7,207 nucleotides of DNA. Origin: an uncultured Treponema sp. (GTDB lineage Bacteria > Spirochaetota > Spirochaetia > Treponematales > Treponemataceae). The translations under genes were made by a program, and so were the position numbers. Every line of letters begins with the position of its first letter. The first letter of the stretch is position 1. The stretch spans positions 1 to 7,207 of the forward strand of contig CAKZZK010000184.1 of NCBI GenBank assembly GCA_937885235.1, read 5' to 3'. Below, piece after piece: positions 1 through 5,257 of this stretch. The notes under the pieces are model-generated. The model ran no database searches. It worked only from the letters and a program-made list of their open reading frames with translations, and was not told the origin of the DNA.

Positions 1-18
1 GATTATGAATCTTTGATA

Positions 19-52
19 GTGCCTGCAAAAAAGAGACTTTTTCAGCAGGCAC
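19..52. repeat. Inverted repeat / stem-loop
   Basis: GTGCCTGC (19-26) and GCAGGCAC (45-52) are perfect 8-base complements. Inside them an A-run and a T-run can pair further, leaving a small GAGAC loop. No U-tract follows on the + strand, so this is not a convincing terminator for that strand. It encloses the A AAA AAG heptamer at 27-33. Its role is unknown; it could be an RNA structure in the mRNA of the open frame that follows. Confidence 0.55.
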
Positions 53-98
53 TACATATATCGATCCTAATGGAAATGATGCTGATTCGCCATTTTCA

Positions 99-659
99 AT
101 GCAGTATGCGAAATATATGAATAGTTCGGTAGGCAAGTTGAGGAGTGCAATGGCAAATTATTGGGAACGAAAGTATGCAACAGGCACCGATGAATTTCGA
201 TGTGATAACTTCGTAGAGGCATCCTTGATAGATGCAGGATTGATTCCGACTGATTATTTGTCAGGGCGTGCAATTTCTAAATCAGTACAGGATCATATTG
301 ATCATGCCGTAAAAATGAAACACACTGTAAAGCAAAAGAAAAATAATGCACCTTCGCTTGGATTTGGTATATACATTGTATTTATGAATGAATCTTATAA
401 GGTTAATGAGAATGGTACTCCTTTGTCGCCCCATACTGGGATTATTTTAGTGAAAAGTGATGGCAGCGTAGAATACACAGATAATAGTTCTGGAAATGAA
501 AATGAGGGTGTAGAAACAAGTATGTATGAGTCTGTGCAAAAATTCCAGACAGCTTATGCTTATAACAGTTTTTATTATCAACAAGTTGTTGTTGAAGAAG
601 ATAGTGATTTTGATGTTAAAAAATTGCCGTCAGAATATATTGAACAGATGGGGTTGTAA
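99..659 (+). CDS. Papain/NlpC-P60-like putative cysteine hydrolase or toxin domain, start uncertain
   Basis: This 186-residue open frame looks like a papain-fold (NlpC/P60 or CHAP-like) cysteine hydrolase, by motif only. It has an 'FRCDNFV' motif with a candidate nucleophile Cys35 before a helix. A hydrophobic strand (about 89-96) is followed by 'PHTGIILV' with candidate His112, then 'EYTDNSSGN', which could supply the third polar residue. The start is doubtful. ATG 99 has no Shine-Dalgarno sequence, and the frame is open back to a TGA at 6-8, encoding a linker-like 'TYIDPNGND'. This suggests the C-terminal part of a longer, possibly Rhs-like or wall-associated, protein. An alternative start is ATG 150, with GAGGAG at 140-145, giving 169 residues that keep both catalytic candidates. 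No signal peptide is visible. It is AT-rich and followed at once by a lipoprotein gene. If active, it could cut peptidoglycan or a protein target. Function is inferred; the coding call is fairly safe. Confidence 0.6.
   Translation: MQYAKYMNSSVGKLRSAMANYWERKYATGTDEFRCDNFVEASLIDAGLIPTDYLSGRAISKSVQDHIDHAVKMKHTVKQKKNNAPSLGFGIYIVFMNESYKVNENGTPLSPHTGIILVKSDGSVEYTDNSSGNENEGVETSMYESVQKFQTAYAYNSFYYQQVVVEEDSDFDVKKLPSEYIEQMGL
140..145 (+). promoter_or_regulatory. Shine-Dalgarno sequence for alternative start ATG 150
   Basis: GAGGAG lies four bases before an in-frame ATG at 150-152. It is the best ribosome-binding site in the first 200 bases; neither ATG 99 nor ATG 117 has one. It could drive a short stand-alone product that keeps the whole Cys/His domain. 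It may also be chance within a longer gene. Confidence 0.4.
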
Positions 660-673
660 GAGTGAAAGGTATC

Positions 674-1723
674 ATGAAAATAAGTAAGGGAATGTATATG
701 TGCTTGGTTTGTATACTATTTTTTTCCTTCTTGCCTTGCTGTACCGATAGGAATGAGTCTACAGAGAAAGATGCTGGCGATATAAGTTTGGAAGATAAAG
801 ATCTTTCCTTTGAACAAGAAGCATTTGATTCTCAGGATGAGGGCGAAGATGAAAATGTGGCATACAGAGTTCCCCGTGGGTTTGAAATGCTCATTCCCTA
901 TGAAATGAATGGAAAAATAGGTTTTATAAATCCGGCAAGAAATGTCGTGTTTGAAGCCGAATATGACTATTTACTTGAAGAAAGCAGGTATATCATGATG
1001 GTGAAAAAGCTGGGGCCTGATTCGTCAGATGCGATGAATTATATATTGCTTGGAAACGGAGAGAAAATACCGATAGACAAGGCTTCTGTCATAAAGGATG
1101 GATTTTACTGTATAGAATACCGTATTGGGAGTCGTGAATTTAAATCGGTATTGTATCGGCTTGATAAGAGCGTACAGTTGGAACTGGAAAATATAAGCAT
1201 TTATAATGGTTCTCAAAGTATGTTTATGGAGATTGTTAATCCTTATGATAAAAATTCTTCAAGGCTTGACTATATCGACAGGTTCGGGAGGTTTTATTTT
1301 CCCGGTAATACTTTTAAAAGAATTTATGATTTTTCAGAAGACGGGCTTGTTGCCGTTGTGATGGACGAAAATTTTGACAGCAGGATTATAGACAGGGAAG
1401 GAAACTATGTATCTGACAAGATATGGTGGAGGCTTGATACTTTCAGCAACGGGCTTGCCCTTGGCGGAAGGGAAGGTGAACAGGGGTTCTTTGATATGGC
1501 AGGAAACCTTATCATCAGTACAAAAATAGTGCGGGAATTGCCCATGCATTTCCATTGTGAACGGATGCCCTGTATTATAGAGAATAATGAGATTATAATA
1601 ACGGATAAAGATTATTTTTCTGAAAACTGGGCAATCATCGATACTAAGGGTAATCATATTAAAGAAGGTATACATGCTAATTACATACATGAGTTTTCTG
1701 ATGATGGAACTGCCGTTATGTAA
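674..1723 (+). CDS. WG-repeat-like putative lipoprotein, truncated by frameshift
   Basis: The 349-residue product begins with a lipoprotein-like signal: Lys-containing N-region, hydrophobic core to about residue 20, then 'FLPCC' with Cys22/Cys23 as the lipidation site (a non-ideal lipobox). An acidic linker follows (about 24-62). The rest carries degenerate WG-type repeats, each a 'G-hydrophobic-I/F-D-x-x-G' strand pair: about 79-98 (KIGFINPARN), 198-228 (YIDRFGRF), 236-265 (IIDREGNY), 269-290 (GFFDMAGN) and 318-348 (AIIDTKGN). Repeats of this kind usually form extracytoplasmic binding surfaces. ATG 674 was chosen over GTG 662 because AAAGG lies at 665-669 and the signal peptide then starts well. 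The frame ends at TAA 1721-1723 in mid-repeat; the next repeat continues in another frame. The gene lies 14 bases after the preceding stop, so the two are probably co-transcribed. An immunity or partner role for the upstream hydrolase is possible but unproven. Confidence 0.7.
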   Translation: MKISKGMYMCLVCILFFSFLPCCTDRNESTEKDAGDISLEDKDLSFEQEAFDSQDEGEDENVAYRVPRGFEMLIPYEMNGKIGFINPARNVVFEAEYDYLLEESRYIMMVKKLGPDSSDAMNYILLGNGEKIPIDKASVIKDGFYCIEYRIGSREFKSVLYRLDKSVQLELENISIYNGSQSMFMEIVNPYDKNSSRLDYIDRFGRFYFPGNTFKRIYDFSEDGLVAVVMDENFDSRIIDREGNYVSDKIWWRLDTFSNGLALGGREGEQGFFDMAGNLIISTKIVRELPMHFHCERMPCIIENNEIIITDKDYFSENWAIIDTKGNHIKEGIHANYIHEFSDDGTAVM

Positions 1724-1919
1724 CATGGGGAATGATCCCCCGAAATACTTTTTATTAGATAGCAACGGGGAGATTATGACAAAGGATGGTTGGGATTATA
1801 TAGATACATCAGTTAACGGTTACTGCCGTGCGAGAAAAAATGATATTGATTATCTTATTTCTTCTTTCGATGGACATGTATATCCATGCATGGCCTTTAG
1901 AAAAAGGCAGGTGAACTAA
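1721..1919 (+). pseudogene. Out-of-frame 3' remnant of the WG-repeat lipoprotein gene
   Basis: Removing a single base at or just before 1721 joins the upstream frame to a stretch that ends at TAA 1917-1919. The join would read 'TAVMNMGNDPPKYFLLDSNG', and the remnant then continues with 'WDYIDTSVNGYCRARKNDID' and 'LISSFDGHVYP'. These are the same WG-type repeat units as upstream, so this is the natural C-terminus. The repaired protein would be about 414 residues. The remnant has no ribosome-binding site of its own. Either the gene is inactivated by a one-base insertion (or two-base deletion), or the consensus has a sequencing error here. Confidence 0.7.
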
Positions 1920-2042
1920 AAAATGACTTTGTGCATACAGGTCTATACGGAGTTTTGCATATAAGCGAGAGCTCATAGACTTGAGCCTGTGCCGCAGCGG
2001 AGAGCTGCTGACAAATATCCAGGCTTTGGCCGGGTGCGGGAG
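1920..2042. other. Intergenic spacer with short dyads, no gene seen
   Basis: No coding signal is convincing on either strand. Small inverted repeats are present: GTCTAT (1940-1945) with ATAGAC (1975-1980), GCTCA (1971-1975) with TGAGC (1982-1986), and GCAGC (1994-1998) with GCTGC (2004-2008, five-base loop). None is followed by a T-tract, so no terminator is called. The base composition changes across this spacer from AT-rich upstream to GC-richer downstream. Confidence 0.5.
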
Positions 2043-2071
2043 TGGACTTTCCGGGAAGTCCGTGCTATAGT
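2043..2071 (+). promoter_or_regulatory. Promoter of the Rpn gene, predicted leaderless
   Basis: A -35 box TGGACT (2043-2048) is separated by exactly 17 bases from a -10 box TATAGT (2066-2071), with TG one base upstream of the -10. Transcription should start at about 2077-2079, which is where the ATG (2078-2080) lies, so the mRNA would have almost no leader. The spacer holds a dyad, GGACTT (2044-2049) and AAGTCC (2056-2061), which overlaps the -35 and could be an operator. The alternative GTG start at 2042 lies upstream of this promoter's start point and is unlikely. Confidence 0.65.
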
Positions 2072-2077
2072 AAAGGC

Positions 2078-2731
2078 ATGGAGACGACAAGAAAGTACGA
2101 GTTCAAGCCGATAGAAGAGCTTGTGTTCACCGACGACTTCATGTTCGGGGCTGTCATGCGGGAGCCGGACATCTGCAAGGGCATATTGGAGCGGCTTCTG
2201 CAGATAGAGATTGACCGCATCGAGTACCCCGAGCTGCAGAAACCGATGAGCCCCTTCTATTCCAGGAAGGGGGTGCGCCTCGATGTGTACGTCACGGGGA
2301 GCGGGAGGGTATTTGATGTGGAATGCCAGACATACAGCGTTGAAGACATCGGGAAGCGCATGAGGTATTACCAGTCGATGCTGGATATGGACAGCCTTTT
2401 AAAGGGGGCAGCCTATTCGGAGCTGAGGGAGAGCTACATCATCTTCATCTGCCTGGATGACCCGTTCGGGGAAGGGCTTCCCGTGTATACGTTCGAGCGG
2501 AAATGCCGGGAAAGCAGCGGAGTGGATCTGGGAGACAGGAGCCACCACGTAGTATTCAATGCGTCGGCTTACAAAGAGGAGAAGGATCCCGAGATAAAGG
2601 ACTTTCTTTCGTTTGTGAAGAATGCGAGAGCGGAATCAGAGTTTACGAGGGGGATAGCGGAAATGGTGCAGGCAAAGAAATTTGAACAGACGTTCATAAA
2701 CGAGTACCTCGCATGGAACCTCCCTGACTAG
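2078..2731 (+). CDS. Rpn family PD-(D/E)XK nuclease / putative transposase, C-terminally truncated
   Basis: The 217-residue product matches the Rpn (recombination-promoting nuclease, PDDEXK_2) family. The N-terminus 'LVFTDDFMFGAVM' (15-27) is the family hallmark, followed by the helix of the 'ILERLLQI' region. The nuclease core reads 'RLDVYV' with Asp69 and 'FDVECQ' with Glu82 and Gln84, the D...E-x-Q form of the active site, then the 'RMRYYQSMLD' helix. The C-terminal part has 'ESYIIFICLDDPFG', typical of these proteins. Known Rpn proteins are DNA nucleases linked to recombination and, in some cases, phage defence. The usual C-terminal tail is separated here by an in-frame TAG (2729-2731). 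The catalytic domain is complete, so the truncated product could still be active. ATG 2078 is chosen by homology and promoter position; AAAGG (2072-2076) is too close to serve as a normal ribosome-binding site. Confidence 0.85.
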   Translation: METTRKYEFKPIEELVFTDDFMFGAVMREPDICKGILERLLQIEIDRIEYPELQKPMSPFYSRKGVRLDVYVTGSGRVFDVECQTYSVEDIGKRMRYYQSMLDMDSLLKGAAYSELRESYIIFICLDDPFGEGLPVYTFERKCRESSGVDLGDRSHHVVFNASAYKEEKDPEIKDFLSFVKNARAESEFTRGIAEMVQAKKFEQTFINEYLAWNLPD

Positions 2732-2899
2732 GATGTTGAAAGGCGGGGCCGGAAAGAGGGACATGCTGAAGGACGAAAAGACGGTCGTGCGGAGATGTGT
2801 ATTGAGCTTGTAAAATCCGGACTGCTTTCCGTGAAAGACGCGGCATTGAAGCTCGGCATGACAGAGAAAGATGTAAAAGAAAGCCTTTTAGCCCGCTAG
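2732..2899 (+). pseudogene. C-terminal tail of the Rpn gene, cut off by in-frame TAG
   Basis: Directly after TAG 2729-2731, and in the same frame, the reading continues as 'DVERRGRKEGHAEGRKDGR' and then a helix-turn-helix-like end containing 'SVKDAALKLGMTEKDV', stopping at TAG 2897-2899. Charged 'RxEGxxEG' repeats followed by an 'S-V-x-x-A-A-x-x-L-G' segment are the usual tail of Rpn proteins. The intact protein would be 273 residues, so one nonsense mutation explains the split. An in-frame ATG at 2795 with GGAG touching it (2791-2794) could in principle start a 34-residue product covering the terminal segment. Some Rpn genes make such a short internal form that blocks the nuclease, but translation here is not demonstrated. 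Confidence 0.75.
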
Positions 2900-2920
2900 G
2901 ATATCAGGGCTGCATACCTA

Positions 2921-2949
2921 TTGCCGTAATTACAGAAATACGCTATACT
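2921..2949 (+). promoter_or_regulatory. Promoter of the suf operon
   Basis: A -35 box TTGCCG (2921-2926), a 17-base spacer and a -10 box TATACT (2944-2949) make a good sigma-70-type promoter. Transcription would start at about 2956, giving a leader of roughly 50 bases before sufC. It lies just after the end of the Rpn tail, so suf is expected to be transcribed independently of the damaged genes upstream. Confidence 0.7.
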
Positions 2950-2960
2950 AAACCTAGTAT
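2945..2960. promoter_or_regulatory. Candidate operator dyad over the suf promoter
   Basis: ATACTA (2945-2950) and TAGTAT (2955-2960) are a perfect inverted repeat around AACC. It covers most of the -10 box and the predicted start, so a bound repressor would block transcription. Rrf2-family Fe-S regulators (IscR/SufR type) commonly control suf operons and use AT-rich dyads with ATAC-type ends. That identity is an inference; the regulator gene is not in the window. Confidence 0.5.
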
Positions 2961-2967
2961 TTCAATA

Positions 2968-2979
2968 GATAATGAGAAT
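2968..2979 (+). promoter_or_regulatory. Possible partial Fur box
   Basis: GATAATGAGAAT differs by one base from two tandem NATWAT hexamers of the Fur consensus (GATAATGATAAT). The third, inverted hexamer is absent (TTGTAG follows). It lies about a dozen bases after the predicted transcription start. Fur control of suf is known in other bacteria, but this site is only partial. Confidence 0.3.
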
Positions 2980-2992
2980 TTGTAGAGGCTGT

Positions 2993-2998
2993 GAGAGG
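2993..2998 (+). promoter_or_regulatory. Ribosome-binding site of sufC
   Basis: GAGAGG lies six bases before ATG 3005, a normal spacing, and fixes the sufC start. Confidence 0.7.
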
Positions 2999-3004
2999 TA
3001 AAGT

Positions 3005-3844
3005 ATGGCGGAAAATCTGCTTGAAATTCAAAATTTGAGCGTAAACATCGGCGAGAAAACTATATTACACGATATTTCCATGAATGTAAAGAGGGGCGAA
3101 ACGCATGTCCTTATGGGACCCAACGGTGCCGGCAAGTCTACGCTGGGCTATACACTCATGGGAAATCCCGAATATGTCGCAGGCAGCGGCAGGGTTCTTT
3201 TTGATGGAGCGGATATACTGCAGGAAAGTGCGGACAAGCGTGCCAAGGCGGGGCTTTTCCTGAGCTTCCAAGACCCGCTTGAAGTGCCCGGTATTTCGCT
3301 TGAATCCTTCACACGCTCAAGCCTGCAGCAGGTCAGGGGGCAGAAGCTGAAGCTCATCGCCTTCAAGAAAGAGCTGGAACAGGCTATGGACATCCTCAAT
3401 ATGGACCACAGCTATGCCGAACGCGACCTGAACGTGGGCTTTTCCGGCGGCGAGAAGAAAAAATCAGAGATATTGCAGCTCCTCATGCTCAAACCCAAGC
3501 TCGCCATACTCGATGAAACAGATTCAGGCCTTGATGTGGATGCCGTGCGCACGGTGAGCAAGGGCATTGAAGAGTACCGCAAGCAGATGGACGGGGCGTT
3601 GCTCATCATCACGCATTCAACCAAAATCCTCGAAAGCCTCCACGTGGACTACACGCACGTCATGGTCAAAGGGCGCATCGTGCACACGGGCGACGGTTCT
3701 CTTGTGCAGCAGATCAACGAAAGGGGCTTTGAAGACTTCATTCCACAGGAAGTGAAGGATGCCGAGCGCAGGGAACGCCTTGCCGCCGCGGCAAAGGCAG
3801 CCATGGACGCGGTAAAGGCAAACGCCGCAAACGGGGGACTCTGA
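3005..3844 (+). CDS. sufC: Fe-S cluster assembly ATPase SufC
   Basis: SufC is the cytoplasmic ABC-type ATPase of the SufBCD scaffold; ATP binding by its dimer reshapes SufB-SufD so that a cluster can be built. All motifs are present: Walker A 'GPNGAGKST' (38-46), Q-loop 'SFQDP' (87-91), signature 'FSGGEKKKSEI' (146-156), Walker B 'LAILDE' (166-171), the SufC-typical 'TDSGLDVDA' D-loop (172-180) and switch His204 in 'IITHS'. There are no membrane segments. At 279 residues it is about 30 longer than common SufC proteins (near 250). The extra part is an Ala/Lys/Arg-rich, probably helical C-terminal extension from about 250, ending 'NAANGGL'. It is the first gene of the operon, and its TGA directly abuts the sufB ATG, which implies translational coupling and matched amounts. 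Confidence 0.96.
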   Translation: MAENLLEIQNLSVNIGEKTILHDISMNVKRGETHVLMGPNGAGKSTLGYTLMGNPEYVAGSGRVLFDGADILQESADKRAKAGLFLSFQDPLEVPGISLESFTRSSLQQVRGQKLKLIAFKKELEQAMDILNMDHSYAERDLNVGFSGGEKKKSEILQLLMLKPKLAILDETDSGLDVDAVRTVSKGIEEYRKQMDGALLIITHSTKILESLHVDYTHVMVKGRIVHTGDGSLVQQINERGFEDFIPQEVKDAERRERLAAAAKAAMDAVKANAANGGL

Positions 3845-5257
3845 ATGGCGGCTGAAAAAACACAGGTCGCGGACATTGACCGTTCGCTTTACGACTTCCG
3901 CTACGAGGAAGATGAAAAGGACTTCTACAAGATACGCGCCGGACTTGACGAATCCATCGTTCGCCGCATCAGCGATGAGAAGCAGGATCCCGACTGGATG
4001 CGCGCGTGGCGGCTCAAAAGTCTCGCCATCTACAACAAGATGAAGGAACCCGACTGGGGACCGGATATCCGCGGCCTTGACATACAGAAAATCGTCACCT
4101 ACGTAAAGCCAAAGACGGAGATGGCAGCCAAGTGGGAAGACGTGCCCCGCGACATCAAAGACACCTTTGAAAAGCTCGGCATTCCCGAGGCGGAGCGCCA
4201 GAGCCTTGCGGGGGTGGGCGCCCAGTACGACAGCGAGATTGTCTATCACAAGGTGACGGACGAGGTCTCAGAGCAGGGCGTTGTCTACACTGATTTTGAA
4301 AGCGCGCTCAAAGGGCAGTATGCGGACATGGTGGAAGACTATTTTATGCGCCTTGTCCCTCCCTCAGACCATAAATTTGCCGCCCTGCACGGCGCGCTGT
4401 GGAGCGGTGGCAGCTTTGTCTACGTGCCCAAGGGAGTCAAGGTGAAGATTCCCTTGCAGTCTTATTTTCGTCTGAATGCGGCAGGGGCGGGGCAGTTCGA
4501 GCACACGCTCATCATCGTGGACGAAGGGGCTGATCTGCATTTTATTGAAGGCTGTTCGGCTCCGAAGTACAATGTGGCAAACCTCCATGCGGGTTGTGTG
4601 GAGCTCTACGTCAAGAAGGGCGCGCACCTGCGTTACAGCACCATTGAAAACTGGTCAAAGAATATGTATAACTTGAACACCAAGCGTGCCCTCGTGGACG
4701 AGGGGGCTACGATGGAGTGGGTGAGCGGGTCCTTCGGCAGCCATATCTCCTACCTGTACCCCACGACGATACTCAAGGGCGACCATTCGCGCTGCGAGTT
4801 CACGGGCATCACCTTTGCGGGCAAGGGGCAGAACCTTGACACGGGTGCAAAGATGATACACCTTGGTCGCTATACCTCGAGCGTCATCAATACCAAGTCA
4901 ATCAGCAAGGGAGGGGGCATTTCCACCTACCGCAGTGCCATCGTGGTGAACAAGGAGGCAAAGCACGCCAAGGCGAGCGTTGACTGCCAGAGCCTCATGC
5001 TTGACGGCGAGAGCCGTTCGGACACCGTTCCCGCCATGAATATCATGACCGATGACTGCGACATAGGCCATGAAGCGAAAATCGGACGCATATCGAACAA
5101 GGCTATCTTTTACCTGATGAGCCGGGGTATAAGCGAGGAGGAAGCGCGCGCTATGATTGTGAGCGGTTTTGCCAACCCCGTGAGCAAGGAGCTGCCGCTG
5201 GAATATGCGGTAGAAATGAACAACCTCATCCGCCTTGAGATGAAAGGAACGATGTGA
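3845..5257 (+). CDS. sufB: Fe-S cluster assembly scaffold protein SufB
   Basis: SufB is the main scaffold subunit of SufBC2D, accepting sulfur from SufS and holding the nascent Fe-S cluster. The 470 residues are full length for the family. The N-terminal helical part reads 'DPDWMRAWRLKSL', followed by the right-handed beta-helix core with 'ENWSKNMYNLNTKRALV', 'GSFGSHISYLYP' and 'GKGQNLDTGAKMIHLG'. Cys381 in 'SVDCQSLML' matches the conserved cysteine at the SufB-SufD interface (Cys405 in E. coli), and His409-Glu410 in 'DIGHEAKIGRI' matches the cluster-site region. The C-terminal helical domain has 'FYLMSRGISEEEA', which binds SufC. ATG 3845 directly follows the sufC stop, with GGGGG at 3833-3837 as ribosome-binding site. 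Its end overlaps sufD by one base. Nothing suggests damage. Confidence 0.97.
   Translation: MAAEKTQVADIDRSLYDFRYEEDEKDFYKIRAGLDESIVRRISDEKQDPDWMRAWRLKSLAIYNKMKEPDWGPDIRGLDIQKIVTYVKPKTEMAAKWEDVPRDIKDTFEKLGIPEAERQSLAGVGAQYDSEIVYHKVTDEVSEQGVVYTDFESALKGQYADMVEDYFMRLVPPSDHKFAALHGALWSGGSFVYVPKGVKVKIPLQSYFRLNAAGAGQFEHTLIIVDEGADLHFIEGCSAPKYNVANLHAGCVELYVKKGAHLRYSTIENWSKNMYNLNTKRALVDEGATMEWVSGSFGSHISYLYPTTILKGDHSRCEFTGITFAGKGQNLDTGAKMIHLGRYTSSVINTKSISKGGGISTYRSAIVVNKEAKHAKASVDCQSLMLDGESRSDTVPAMNIMTDDCDIGHEAKIGRISNKAIFYLMSRGISEEEARAMIVSGFANPVSKELPLEYAVEMNNLIRLEMKGTM

Noticed and set aside
662..673. GTG 662 as start of the lipoprotein
   Set aside because: ATG 674 has AAAGG before it and gives a cleaner signal peptide; GTG 662 has no ribosome-binding site.
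1334..1765. Minus-strand open frame of 143 codons
   Set aside because: It lies opposite the WG-repeat gene and has no ribosome-binding site or recognisable domain.
1893..1908. GCCTTT/AAAGGC hairpin at the end of the WG gene as a terminator
   Set aside because: It is A/T-containing, lies inside the coding remnant and has no T-tract after it.
2042..2077. GTG 2042 as start of the Rpn gene
   Set aside because: It would place the -35 and -10 boxes inside the coding region and add 12 residues before the conserved N-terminus.
2733..2813. ATG 2733 open frame right after the Rpn amber stop
   Set aside because: It is out of frame with the Rpn tail, encodes only 26 residues without family features, and has no ribosome-binding site.
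2890..2911. AGCCC/GGGCT inverted repeat after the Rpn tail as a terminator
   Set aside because: Only five pairs with a 12-base loop and no T-run.
3617..4249. Minus-strand open frame of 210 codons
   Set aside because: It lies opposite sufC and sufB, which carry clear family motifs; the frame is an antisense by-product of GC-rich codons.
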